A model generated the notes under the pieces. The model saw only the letters and a list, made by a program, of their open reading frames with translations. It searched no databases and was not told where the DNA came from. Made by a program: the position numbers and the translations under genes. A DNA stretch of 64,000 nt from Prauserella marina (GTDB taxonomy: Bacteria > Actinomycetota > Actinomycetes > Mycobacteriales > Pseudonocardiaceae): NCBI RefSeq assembly GCF_002240355.1, contig NZ_CP016353.1:2096501-2160500 (forward strand), read 5' to 3'. Numbering within the stretch: position 1 is the first letter of the stretch; each line of letters begins with the position of its first letter. Below are positions 16,068 through 24,120 of the stretch, one piece after another.

Positions 16068-17891
16068 ATGAGTGCGCTGCCCTTCGCCGACACCCAAGAT
16101 TTCAACGACGCCGAAAGGGGGTTCGTCGCCGCGCTTTCTCCCGGTGTGATCAAGGCGGCCGACGGAAGGGTGGTGTGGGACAACGACGCCTACGATTTCC
16201 TGAACCAGGATTGTCCGGACACCGCCCACCCCAGCCTGTGGCGGCAGGGACAACTCTGCGCCAAACAGGGACTCTTCGAGGTCACCGACGGCATCTACCA
16301 GGTGCGCGGGTTCGACCTTTCGAACATGACCCTCGTCGAGGGCAAACACGGCGTCGTGGTCATCGACCCGCTGATCTCGGTGGAATGCGCGGAGGCGGCA
16401 CTCGCGTTCTATCGCGAACATCGCGGAGATCGCCCGGTGACCGGCTTGATCTACACCCATTCGCATGGCGACCACTTCGGAGGGGCCAGGGGAGTGCTGC
16501 CGGAGGGCAGCGAGGACGGTGTCCCCATCATCGCGCCGGAGGGTTTCCTGGAGCACGCGGTCAGCGAGAACGTGTACGCGGGCAACGCGATGACGCGCAG
16601 GGCCATGTTCATGTACGGCGATCAGCTTCCGAAGGGGCCTGCCGGGCAGATCGGCTGCGGATTGGGGATGACGACGTCCACGGGCTCGGTCAGTCTCATC
16701 GCGCCCACCGTCGACATCACCCACACCGGGCAAGAACAGCGGATCGACGGTGTCCACATGATTTTCCAGCTCACCCCCGGCACCGAGGCCCCTGCCGAGA
16801 TGAACTTCCTGTTCCCCGATCGCCGCGCGCTGTGCCTTGCCGAGAACGCCACCCACAACATGCACAACGTGCTCACCCTGCGCGGAGCGCTGGTGCGCGA
16901 CGCGCGAGTGTGGGCCCGTTACCTCGACGAGGCCATCGACTACTTCGCCGGTGGCTTCGACCTGAGTTTCGCCTCGCACCACTGGCCGACCTGGGGCGCG
17001 GACAACGTGGTCGAGTACCTGAGCACCCAGCGTGACCTCTACGCCTACCTGCACGACCAGACGCTGCGCATGCTCAACGAAGGGCTGACCGGGCCGGAGA
17101 TCGCCGAAGCGCTCCGGCTGCCTCCCGCGCTGGAGAATGCCTGGCACGCCAGGGGCTATTACGGGTCACTCAATCACAACGTCAAGGCCATCTATCAGCG
17201 TTACCTCGGCTGGTTCGACGGCAATCCCGCGCATCTGTGGGAGCATCCGCCCGCCGAACAGGCGGCGAGATACGTGGAGTCGATGGGCGGGGTCGAGCAG
17301 ACACTCACCACCGCGCGCGGGTACGTGGCGGCCGGTGATCCGCGGTTCGCGGCGACTCTGCTCAACCACGTCGTCTTCGCCGAACCGGACCACCGCGCGG
17401 CGAGGGAGGAGCTGGCAGGTGTCTACGACCAGCTCGGTGCCGGTGCCGAAAACGGCACGTGGCGCAACTTCTACCTCAGCGCGGCGACCGAGCTGCGCCA
17501 CGGCGCCGCGCCGGCGTCGTTGTCCTTGGGCGATCCCGAGATGATGATGGCGCTGACGGTCGAACAGCTGCTGGATTCGATCGCCATCCGGGTCGACGGC
17601 CCGCGAGCGTGGGACGAACACCTCGTCATCGACATCGAGCTGACCGATGAACGGCGGCGGTACCGGATTCTGCTGCGCAATGGCGTGCTCACCCACCGAG
17701 GGGCGCCGCTCGACCGGAAAGCCGACGGCGAAGCGGGGCTGACGCTGACGCTGACGAAACCGGCGCTGCTCGGGTTGATCGCGAACGGGGACACGGCGGG
17801 TGTCGACCACGACGGTGATCTCGCGGTGCTTGACCGGCTGCGCGCGCTGCTCACCACACCGGACCCCGGTTTCGACATCGTGACGCCGTGA
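16068..17891 (+). CDS. Alkyl sulfatase (SdsA1/YjcS-type metallo-hydrolase)
   Basis: A 607-aa zinc hydrolase. The metallo-beta-lactamase domain carries THSHGDHFGG with His131, His133, Asp135 and His136. Further zinc ligands sit in AENATHNMHN and in the FASHHWPTWG region. A dimerisation domain follows (ALENAWHARGYYGSLNHNVKAIYQRYLGWFDGNP in this area is diagnostic of alkyl sulfatases), then a C-terminal SCP2-like domain. The enzyme releases sulfate from alkyl sulfates such as dodecyl sulfate. No signal peptide is seen. ATG follows GGAGTGAG. The 3' flank holds the first 21-bp repeat array. Confidence 0.92.
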   Translation: MSALPFADTQDFNDAERGFVAALSPGVIKAADGRVVWDNDAYDFLNQDCPDTAHPSLWRQGQLCAKQGLFEVTDGIYQVRGFDLSNMTLVEGKHGVVVIDPLISVECAEAALAFYREHRGDRPVTGLIYTHSHGDHFGGARGVLPEGSEDGVPIIAPEGFLEHAVSENVYAGNAMTRRAMFMYGDQLPKGPAGQIGCGLGMTTSTGSVSLIAPTVDITHTGQEQRIDGVHMIFQLTPGTEAPAEMNFLFPDRRALCLAENATHNMHNVLTLRGALVRDARVWARYLDEAIDYFAGGFDLSFASHHWPTWGADNVVEYLSTQRDLYAYLHDQTLRMLNEGLTGPEIAEALRLPPALENAWHARGYYGSLNHNVKAIYQRYLGWFDGNPAHLWEHPPAEQAARYVESMGGVEQTLTTARGYVAAGDPRFAATLLNHVVFAEPDHRAAREELAGVYDQLGAGAENGTWRNFYLSAATELRHGAAPASLSLGDPEMMMALTVEQLLDSIAIRVDGPRAWDEHLVIDIELTDERRRYRILLRNGVLTHRGAPLDRKADGEAGLTLTLTKPALLGLIANGDTAGVDHDGDLAVLDRLRALLTTPDPGFDIVTP

Positions 17892-17919
17892 CAACGCCAA
17901 TCCATGGTGGACGAACGGG

Positions 17920-18003
17920 CCCGCGAGTCCCGCGCCCAGGCCCGCGAGATCCGCACTCAGGACGGCGAGATCCGCATCCGGGCGCGCGAGTTCCGCACTC
18001 GGG
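17920..18003. repeat. Four tandem 21-bp repeats (array A)
   Basis: Units at 17920-17940, 17941-17961, 17962-17982 and 17983-18003 share the core GCGAGtTCCGCaCTCgGG behind three variable bases. They follow the alkyl sulfatase stop by 28 bases. The same unit recurs at 25583-25687 and 36225-36266. Its length is seven codons, but no gene is evident. Confidence 0.85.
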
Positions 18004-18299
18004 ACCGGACGGCCTGCCGGGTGTGTTCGAAATGTCCGTTCGCGGCACGGTGAGCCGGTCGGCGTCGCGTCGGGCGACCTGACCCCGATGACCTACCGGC
18101 GACTGGCCGGATGGCCTGACCCGGACGTGACGGACCGCCCACCCCTCCCGCGCGACCATCCAGTCAACCGCCCTCACACAACCGGACCCATGCGGTCGCC
18201 CACCCCTGGTCGGACAGCACTCTCGGCAGCGAACGACGCGTGCTCCGGCACCATTTTGGAGCATTCGGGCTGACCGCCAATTGGTCTACACTCGTCGCC
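18004..18299. other. Intergenic stretch without a gene
   Basis: About 300 bases between repeat array A and the TetR gene. Only short, unconvincing open frames are seen. The end contains CCAATTGG and TACACT near the TetR start, which could belong to its promoter. Nothing else is recognisable. Confidence 0.4.
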
Positions 18300-18908
18300 A
18301 TGGCGTTCACCGAGAGATCAGAACCCACCCGCACGGCGATCCTCTCGGCAGCCAGGAAGCTGCTCACGGAGCAGGGCTACGACGGCACGACAATCCGCGC
18401 GGTCGCCGCCGAAGTGGGCATCGATCCCTCCATGGTCATGCGTTACTACGGCAGCAAAGCCGGGCTGTTCAGCGCGGCCGTCGACGTGAAACTGCACCTC
18501 GACGAGGTTCCCAAGGTTCCGGCCAACAAGCTCGGCGAGCCACTGGCCCGGCACTTCCTCACCCGCTGGGAAGGCGACCCCTCCGATGAGGCCATCATCC
18601 TGCTGCTTCGCTCGGCGGCCACCAACGGCGTCGCCGCCGAGCACATGCGCACGATCTTCGACACCCAGGTGGCCCGGTTCGTCAGGCGCCGCATCGGAAC
18701 CGGCGCCGATGGCACGCGCAGGGCGGGTCTCGTGAGTTCGCAGCTGCTCGGTCTCGCCCTCACCCGCTACGTCGTCCCGCTCTCGCCGGTCGTCAAGATG
18801 AATCTCGACGCCGTCGTGTCCTCGGTGTCCCCGGTGTTGCAGTACTACCTCACCGGCAATCTCGGTTCCGCCGTGAAGGCCCGTCGCAAGGCGACCACCG
18901 GCAGCTAG
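18300..18908 (+). CDS. TetR-family transcriptional regulator
   Basis: A 202-aa repressor-type protein. The N-terminal HTH is typical: TRTAILSAARKLLTEQGYDGTTIRAVAAEVGIDPSMVMRYYGSKAGLF (in this region, residues 10-57). The C-terminal ligand domain resembles the TetR_C_17 type, with MVMRYYGSK and a long helical tail. ATG at 18300 gives the usual length; the longer frame from 18240 has no ribosome site. The probable target is the downstream FAD oxidoreductase or itself. The effector is unknown. Confidence 0.87.
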   Translation: MAFTERSEPTRTAILSAARKLLTEQGYDGTTIRAVAAEVGIDPSMVMRYYGSKAGLFSAAVDVKLHLDEVPKVPANKLGEPLARHFLTRWEGDPSDEAIILLLRSAATNGVAAEHMRTIFDTQVARFVRRRIGTGADGTRRAGLVSSQLLGLALTRYVVPLSPVVKMNLDAVVSSVSPVLQYYLTGNLGSAVKARRKATTGS

Positions 18909-18941
18909 CCCGGTTCGTCCTGCCGGCAAGGACAATCGAGG

Positions 18942-18957
18942 CCAACGACCGTTGGCA
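18942..18957. promoter_or_regulatory. Inverted repeat GCCAACG-AC-CGTTGGC
   Basis: A perfect 7+7 inverted repeat in the 183-base gap between the TetR gene and the FAD oxidoreductase. The dyad size suits a TetR operator. It could also be a transcript-end hairpin for the TetR gene, although no T-run follows. Confidence 0.4.
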
Positions 18958-19091
18958 ACCATTCTCGATTCCGCCCTGCCCGCGCTCATCGCCCCTGACC
19001 TGCGATTTCGAACTTCTCGCCGCTCCCTGTCACATTCGCCCCGGCCGTCTCGTCCATGACGTATCGGCAGTACTACGGGGAAGGAAGGCGA

Positions 19092-20273
19092 ATGGCGAAC
19101 AGTACGACGCCACGGATCACCGTCGTCGGCGGAGGCATAGCCGGTCTCGTCGCGGCCATTTCCTGCGCGGAGAACGGCGCCTCGGTCACCTTGCACGAGG
19201 CCCATTCGACCCTCGGCGGGCGAGGGCGTGCCACCGCGCCACCGTATGTCTCGCACGAGGGCGCGCACGTGTTCTACGCGGACGGACCACATTGGACTTG
19301 GCTGGAGCAACGCGGCCTCGTCGGCGATCTCGGCCGCCCGCCAGTCGGCAAGGCCATCAGGATGGGCTTCGTGCGCGACGGTCGCGCGCGCAGAGTGCCG
19401 CCGCCCGGATTCGCCAAGATGATGTTCCTGCACCGGGGCGCCAGCGCCCCGGTGGACGTCGACTTCTTCACCTGGGCGGCGAAGCGCTTCGGTGAGGAGA
19501 CCGCGCGCGTCGCCGCGAACGCGATCGGCGTGGTGACCTACGACGCGGACACCGGCAGACTCTCCGCCGCGTTCGTGTGGGAACTGCTGCGCAGGGTCTT
19601 CGTCCTGAAACCACCCGCCGTCCGGTGGGTGATCGGCGGCTGGCAGTCCGTAATAGACAATCTCGTTCGCAGGGCGGAAGAGTTGGGTGTGCGTGTCGAG
19701 CCGGGTTCGAGGATCACCGAGGTACCTGGCGAACCGACGATCGTGGCCACCGAGCTTTCCTCGGCGAGCGCGCTGCTCGGCGACTCGTCGTTGCGCTGGC
19801 AGAGCGGGCACTGCGTCATGCTCGATCTTGCCGTGCGAGAGGACAAGCGGGATTACTTTCTCGCATGGGACCTCGACGGCGGCGGGTTTCACGAGAGCTA
19901 TTCGATGCAGGATCCGACCGTTGCTCCCTCCGGTGAATCGCTGTTCCAGCTCGACCTCCCGGTGCGCGAAGGCGAGAGTCACGCCGCTGCGAGGCAACGG
20001 CTCGAAGCACTGACCGAACTCGTCGTGCCCGGCTGGCGTGAGCGGGTGACCTGGCAGCGCTCGGCCGTCGCGAAGGGCAGGACGGGTGCGCTCGACCTGC
20101 CGGGCCAGACGTGGCGGGACCGGCCCGCGATCGCGAGGGGTGACGGCGTTTTCCTCGCCGGAGACATGGTCGCGGCGCCGGGGATGCGGGGTGAGATCGC
20201 GATCAACAGCGCGCTGCTCGCCGCCGAAGGAGCGCTCGCGGCGGCCCGGTCGGCGAACCGGGTCACGCGCTGA
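19092..20273 (+). CDS. FAD-dependent phytoene-desaturase/amine-oxidase-like oxidoreductase
   Basis: A 393-aa flavoprotein. The dinucleotide fold starts at residue 9 with VVGGGIAGLVAAISCAENG, followed by LHEA and TLGGRGRA. The C-terminal FAD motif is GDGVFLAGDMVAAPGMRGEIA. This layout is that of CrtI-like and protoporphyrinogen-oxidase-like enzymes. No carotenoid genes adjoin it, so the substrate is open. ATG at 19092 follows GGAAGGAAGG; the upstream in-frame start at 19056 is weaker. Confidence 0.82.
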   Translation: MANSTTPRITVVGGGIAGLVAAISCAENGASVTLHEAHSTLGGRGRATAPPYVSHEGAHVFYADGPHWTWLEQRGLVGDLGRPPVGKAIRMGFVRDGRARRVPPPGFAKMMFLHRGASAPVDVDFFTWAAKRFGEETARVAANAIGVVTYDADTGRLSAAFVWELLRRVFVLKPPAVRWVIGGWQSVIDNLVRRAEELGVRVEPGSRITEVPGEPTIVATELSSASALLGDSSLRWQSGHCVMLDLAVREDKRDYFLAWDLDGGGFHESYSMQDPTVAPSGESLFQLDLPVREGESHAAARQRLEALTELVVPGWRERVTWQRSAVAKGRTGALDLPGQTWRDRPAIARGDGVFLAGDMVAAPGMRGEIAINSALLAAEGALAAARSANRVTR

Positions 20274-20322
20274 CGGGCGCACCGTCCCTGCCGGAGCGCG
20301 TTGTCCGGCGATCGTCAGCTAT

Positions 20323-20335
20323 TCTACAGTGTAGA
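20323..20335. promoter_or_regulatory. TetR-type operator TCTACAGTGTAGA
   Basis: A 13-bp palindrome with one central base, 41 bases upstream of the alpha/beta hydrolase start and in its promoter zone. Sites of the form CTACAnTGTAG are common for TetR repressors of the tetracycline-repressor branch, and such a gene lies directly behind the hydrolase, convergent to it. Confidence 0.5.
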
Positions 20336-20375
20336 GTAAGGCTGGTCGGTCGTTGGTCTTCCGGAGGATGCGCTC

Positions 20376-21806
20376 GTGTCAATGTTGTTCGGTCTCGACC
20401 TGCCTTCGGTCGTCGGCTCCGTAGGACTGTGGACTCTCCTCGGCTTGCTCGCCGGTCGCGTCGCGAAGCGCGACTCGGCGGGGAAGGCCGCCGAGAGCGC
20501 GCGTACCGCCAGGATCGCGCTCGTCGTCGGCGCCTTAGCCGTCGCGAGCGCGATACTCGCGAATATCGTGGTGTGGGGTGATTTCGGCTGGTTCGTCGTT
20601 CCCGGCGACAAACCGCTGCTCGGCTTGCTGACCGGTGTCCCAGCCATTCTGGTAGCGGCGACGACGTTGCCGCGTCTCATGCGGGTCGCGACGATGCGCC
20701 CGGCCGGCGAAACCAGAAAGGTGTCGCTGACCGGACCGCCGTGCGTCGCGGCGCTGGCCGCCGTGACCGCGCTCCACTACCTGGTGGTGCCACACGTGCC
20801 GCCGAGGCCCTTCGAACTGATCGTCCCGCTGGCCGCGTTGGGGATCGCCTCGGCCGTGGTGTTGCTCGCGGCGGAACGGAACAAGCGGGCGCTGCCCCGG
20901 ATTCTCGTCGTCGTGACGATGCTCGCGGGGCTGGTGATCCCGCTCGGTACGACGCTGTCCGGTGCCGACCCGAACACCGCCGATGCCTCGTCCGTCCACA
21001 GTGGATATGTTCTGACCGAGGGAAACCGGCTCTACTACGAGGTCGCCGGGGAGGGGCCGCCGCTGCTCATGATCGCCGGAGGTGGCGGTGACGCGGCCTA
21101 CTACGGGAAGGTGCGGGCGGCGCTGGCCGAAAACTACCAGGTCATCACCTACGGCCGGCGAGGAAGCTCACGCAGCGTCCAGCGCGAGCCCGGCACGTTC
21201 ACCGTCGCTCAGCAGGCTCGTGACGCGGTGGCCGTGCTTGAGGCGCAAGGGCATTCCTCCGGTCTCGTGTTCGGCAGCAGCGCGGGCGCGATCGTCGCGC
21301 TTGAGTTGATCCAGCGGAACCCCGGCCGGGTTCGGGGAGCCGTCGTTCACGAACCGCCGACCGTCAGGGTGCTGCCGGATCGTGATCGGTGGCTGAGTCA
21401 CTTCGCCGACGTCTATCAGCGGTCATTCGAACTCGGAGCGGGCGTCGCCATGCTGGAGTTCACCCTCGGCGTCGGCGTACCGCCGCGCGCCTACCTCAGC
21501 GCTCCGCCGGAGTTCTCCGCCAGGTCCGGCGACAATCAGCGGCATTTCATCCGGCAGGAGATGCTGCCCTTCGTCAACTATGTGCCCTCAAGCGCGGCCA
21601 TCAAGGCGGGCGGGGTTCCCTTCGTCCTGGCCGCGGGCGGGGAATCGCTGGACCAGGACCGGTACTATGCCCGCACGGTACCGGTTCTCGCCGAGCGGCT
21701 CGGTGTCGAGCCGACCGTGTTCCCGGGACATCATCTGTCCTATTTCGACAATCCAGGGGAATGGGCCGCGGCGCTCCGGTCGGCCCTCGACGGTCTCGCC
21801 AGGTGA
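20376..21806 (+). CDS. Alpha/beta hydrolase fused to an N-terminal membrane region
   Basis: A 476-aa two-part protein. Residues 1-200 hold about six hydrophobic helices. Residues 210-476 are an alpha/beta hydrolase: LTEGNRLYYEVAGEGPPLLMIAGGGGD, a nucleophile elbow FGSSAGAIVAL with the Ser, and a late HHLSYFDNP with the His. The hydrolase part resembles the soluble enzyme at 59425-60237. GTG at 20376 follows GGAGG. It is preceded by a TetR-type palindrome and is convergent with a TetR gene one base away. Substrate unknown. Confidence 0.82.
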   Translation: MSMLFGLDLPSVVGSVGLWTLLGLLAGRVAKRDSAGKAAESARTARIALVVGALAVASAILANIVVWGDFGWFVVPGDKPLLGLLTGVPAILVAATTLPRLMRVATMRPAGETRKVSLTGPPCVAALAAVTALHYLVVPHVPPRPFELIVPLAALGIASAVVLLAAERNKRALPRILVVVTMLAGLVIPLGTTLSGADPNTADASSVHSGYVLTEGNRLYYEVAGEGPPLLMIAGGGGDAAYYGKVRAALAENYQVITYGRRGSSRSVQREPGTFTVAQQARDAVAVLEAQGHSSGLVFGSSAGAIVALELIQRNPGRVRGAVVHEPPTVRVLPDRDRWLSHFADVYQRSFELGAGVAMLEFTLGVGVPPRAYLSAPPEFSARSGDNQRHFIRQEMLPFVNYVPSSAAIKAGGVPFVLAAGGESLDQDRYYARTVPVLAERLGVEPTVFPGHHLSYFDNPGEWAAALRSALDGLAR

Positions 21807-21807
21807 G

Positions 21808-22449
21808 TCACGACTCGGCCAGCATGCGCTCGTAGCCGTCGAGCAGGGCACGAAGCCCGGATTCGTAGTGTTCGTCGGGGTGATAGCCGCCTTTGGCCGC
21901 CGCGGTGAGGTCGGGATAGCCGGAGCCGAGCGCGGAGGGGAGATCGTTGCCTGCGCGGCTCGGTCCGCCGACCGGCGTGCCGACTTCGGCGAGCACGTGT
22001 CCGATGGTGTAGGCGCGGACATTGTGGAACAACAGCAGCGAGTGTGTTGGCGGCAGTCCCGCGCGGTGCAATCTGGCCAGCGCCGCGTCGCTGGCCGCCA
22101 GCATTCGGGGCGTGTGCACGGGCCGGGTGCCGACGATGGGCACCGTGTTCGGGTGCTCGCGCAACACCGCGCGCAGGCGCCGCATCATCCCGGTGAGTTG
22201 CTCGCGCCAGCTCCCGGTGTCGGGGACGCTGCCGATGTCGCCCTTCTCGTAGACCGCCTCGACGACGCCGTCGAACACGGCGGCCTTGTCCGGAAGGTGG
22301 TAGTAGATCGCCATGGCGTCGACGCCGAGTTCGGCGCCGAGCTTGCGCATCGACATCTTGTCGATGCCGTGCTTGTCGATCAGCTCAAGCGCGTGGGCGA
22401 TGATGCGCTCACGGCTCAGCGATGGCCGGTCGGCGGCGCGGGGCGGCAT
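21808..22449 (-). CDS. TetR-family regulator, tetracycline-repressor branch
   Basis: A 213-aa regulator. The HTH is LSRERIIAHALELIDKHGIDKMSMRKLGAELGVDAMAIYYHLPDKAAVFD (residues about 9-58), and the C-terminal part matches TetR_C_1 (helix-rich with PHTPRMLAASDAAL-like spacing). ATG at 22449 is behind a weak GGGG; ATG at 22458 is also possible. It is convergent with the membrane hydrolase gene, and its likely operator is the palindrome at 20323-20335. The effector is unknown. Confidence 0.85.
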   Translation of the reverse strand: MPPRAADRPSLSRERIIAHALELIDKHGIDKMSMRKLGAELGVDAMAIYYHLPDKAAVFDGVVEAVYEKGDIGSVPDTGSWREQLTGMMRRLRAVLREHPNTVPIVGTRPVHTPRMLAASDAALARLHRAGLPPTHSLLLFHNVRAYTIGHVLAEVGTPVGGPSRAGNDLPSALGSGYPDLTAAAKGGYHPDEHYESGLRALLDGYERMLAES

Positions 22450-22486
22450 ACCCCGCATCGTAACCGCGGCCGGAGTGCGGGGTGCC

Positions 22487-23911
22487 TCAGGACAGCACGG
22501 CGAGCTGCACGACATAGACCACCAGCGATGCCGACAACAGTATCCAGCCGCAGTAGATCATCCGTTTGAGCGCGGTCGATCGCGCGAACGCCATGGGAGA
22601 GATCATGTTGGGCCCGGGGAAGGGGCCGAACGTGTCGGCCTGGCAGGAACACAGCAACACCACGGCCCACGCCGAAACCGGAACGCCGAGCGCCGCCGCC
22701 GTCGGCCCGAACACCCTGTCGATCACGATCACCTGTGCCGCCGAGGCTCCCGAGATTCCCAGCCAGCCGATCAAGGCCACGACGACGAGAAAACCGAACA
22801 CTCCCAATGCTTTCAGGTCGTCACCGAAGCGTTCCAGCAACACGTCGTAGGGGCGAAGTTCCTCGACGACGGCCAGTAGCGCGGCCAGCATCCAGAACAG
22901 CAGGAACATGTCGACGAGCTTGCCGCAGCCGGTGTAGATCGCCTTGAGTACGTCGTTGACCGGCATCCGTGCCGCGACTCCCGTCGCCACGGCCATCACG
23001 ATCAGCGCGACGACGGCGAACGAGGTTCCGGCGCGCGTGATGACTCCGTAGACGACCAGGACGGAGAACGTGAGCAGGAACGCGATGGTGCTGTGCCGCG
23101 CGGTTTTCGGAAGCTCCTCTGTGGAATCGGTGATGTCGGAGTCGTCGTAGAAGTCGTCGTCGGAGACGGGGCGCCGCTGGCAGTAGCGGATGACGGCGAA
23201 CCCGACGGCAAAGCAGACGATGGCAAGTGGACCGCCCGCGGTCAGCACGTATTCCGGGTAGCTGATGCCGGAGTACTCCCTGATGGCGACCATGGAACCG
23301 ACGAAGGGAGCGACGAACATTCCGCAGGCGCCACCGATGAACATCATCAGCGCGGTGCCGGACTTGGTGAAGCGCAGCCTCGCCGCGATGGGAATGACGA
23401 TGGGTGCCGCGATCGCGAACGCGCCGATGAGCGTGCCGAGCGCGATGACGAGTACGGCCGAGGCGATCATGATGCTGAGCTGCGCCCTGATGGCCGTGTC
23501 GACACCGAACCGGTCGACGATCATGCGGACGAGGTGGGTCGCGCCCTTGGTGCGGGTGAGTACTTCGCCCAGGCCCGCGCCCAGCATGATGATCAGTCCG
23601 ATTTCGACGATCTCGGTGCCGAGCGCGTCGCCGAGCATTCCGGCCGCGTCGATGGGGTCGATGTGCAGCAACAGAAAGCCCGACACCAGTGCCGCGACCG
23701 AGGCGAGCATGATGTCGAGTCCGACGAGGACCAGCACCGCGTAGATGGCGATCGGTGCCAGCCCCCACAGGGTGGGGCCGTCGACGGTGAAACCGATCAG
23801 CAGGCTCGCGAGCAGTACGGCCGCGACGAGACCGCCCCGAGCCTTCGTCAGCGTCGCGGCCCGCCGCGTGCGATCCTCGCTGGCAGGGCGCTCCTGCTTG
23901 ACTTCGGACAT
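22487..23911 (-). CDS. Ion-transporter-superfamily permease (CitMHS/NhaC-like)
   Basis: A 474-aa membrane protein with about 12 helices. It belongs to the ion transporter superfamily by its two halves of hairpin-type helices (GLIIMLGAGLGEVLTRTKGATHLVR; GTLIGAFAIAAPIVIPIAARL; GISGASAAQVIVIDRVFGP). It is closest in layout to citrate, gluconate or Na+/H+ exchangers. ATG at 23911 has GGGAG upstream. It is divergent from a hydantoinase-like amidohydrolase, so transport of its cyclic amide substrate is a fair guess. Confidence 0.8.
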   Translation of the reverse strand: MSEVKQERPASEDRTRRAATLTKARGGLVAAVLLASLLIGFTVDGPTLWGLAPIAIYAVLVLVGLDIMLASVAALVSGFLLLHIDPIDAAGMLGDALGTEIVEIGLIIMLGAGLGEVLTRTKGATHLVRMIVDRFGVDTAIRAQLSIMIASAVLVIALGTLIGAFAIAAPIVIPIAARLRFTKSGTALMMFIGGACGMFVAPFVGSMVAIREYSGISYPEYVLTAGGPLAIVCFAVGFAVIRYCQRRPVSDDDFYDDSDITDSTEELPKTARHSTIAFLLTFSVLVVYGVITRAGTSFAVVALIVMAVATGVAARMPVNDVLKAIYTGCGKLVDMFLLFWMLAALLAVVEELRPYDVLLERFGDDLKALGVFGFLVVVALIGWLGISGASAAQVIVIDRVFGPTAAALGVPVSAWAVVLLCSCQADTFGPFPGPNMISPMAFARSTALKRMIYCGWILLSASLVVYVVQLAVLS

Positions 23912-23962
23912 CGTGTGTCTCCCTTGGACGCGGTACTGGGCCGCGACGTTAGCCTTAGTGAG

Positions 23963-23992
23963 TTGCGTAAGCAATACGCCTCGCAAGTATTG
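23963..23992. promoter_or_regulatory. Candidate operator in the permease/amidohydrolase divergent region
   Basis: TTGC-GTAA-GCAA (23963-23974) overlaps a second dyad, CAATAC (23972-23977) with GTATTG (23987-23992). The two dyads sit between the two divergent start codons at 23911 and 24121 and are the AT-rich core of the gap. Such TTGC-N4-GCAA sites are typical of MarR regulators, and a MarR gene lies 1.7 kb away at 25757-26293. Confidence 0.45.
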
Positions 23993-24120
23993 TTGCATCG
24001 TTGTCCGGGGTTGCCGTAGCCTTCGGCGCACGGCACCCGCCGGTTCGCCTGGCAACACGTGCGAATCCCGCGAGTCCGGAAAGTCATGTGGTCCACGTAG
24101 TTTCCCCGGAGGACGTCACC

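Noticed and set aside
15399-17147. A 582-codon open frame on the minus strand over the alkyl sulfatase
   Set aside because: Only its last 138 codons form a protein with membrane helices. The rest is antisense to a well-supported gene and has arginine/proline-rich composition typical of shadow frames in high-GC DNA.
17920-18003. CRISPR array
   Set aside because: The repeated unit is 21 bp with no spacers between units, and no cas gene is present.
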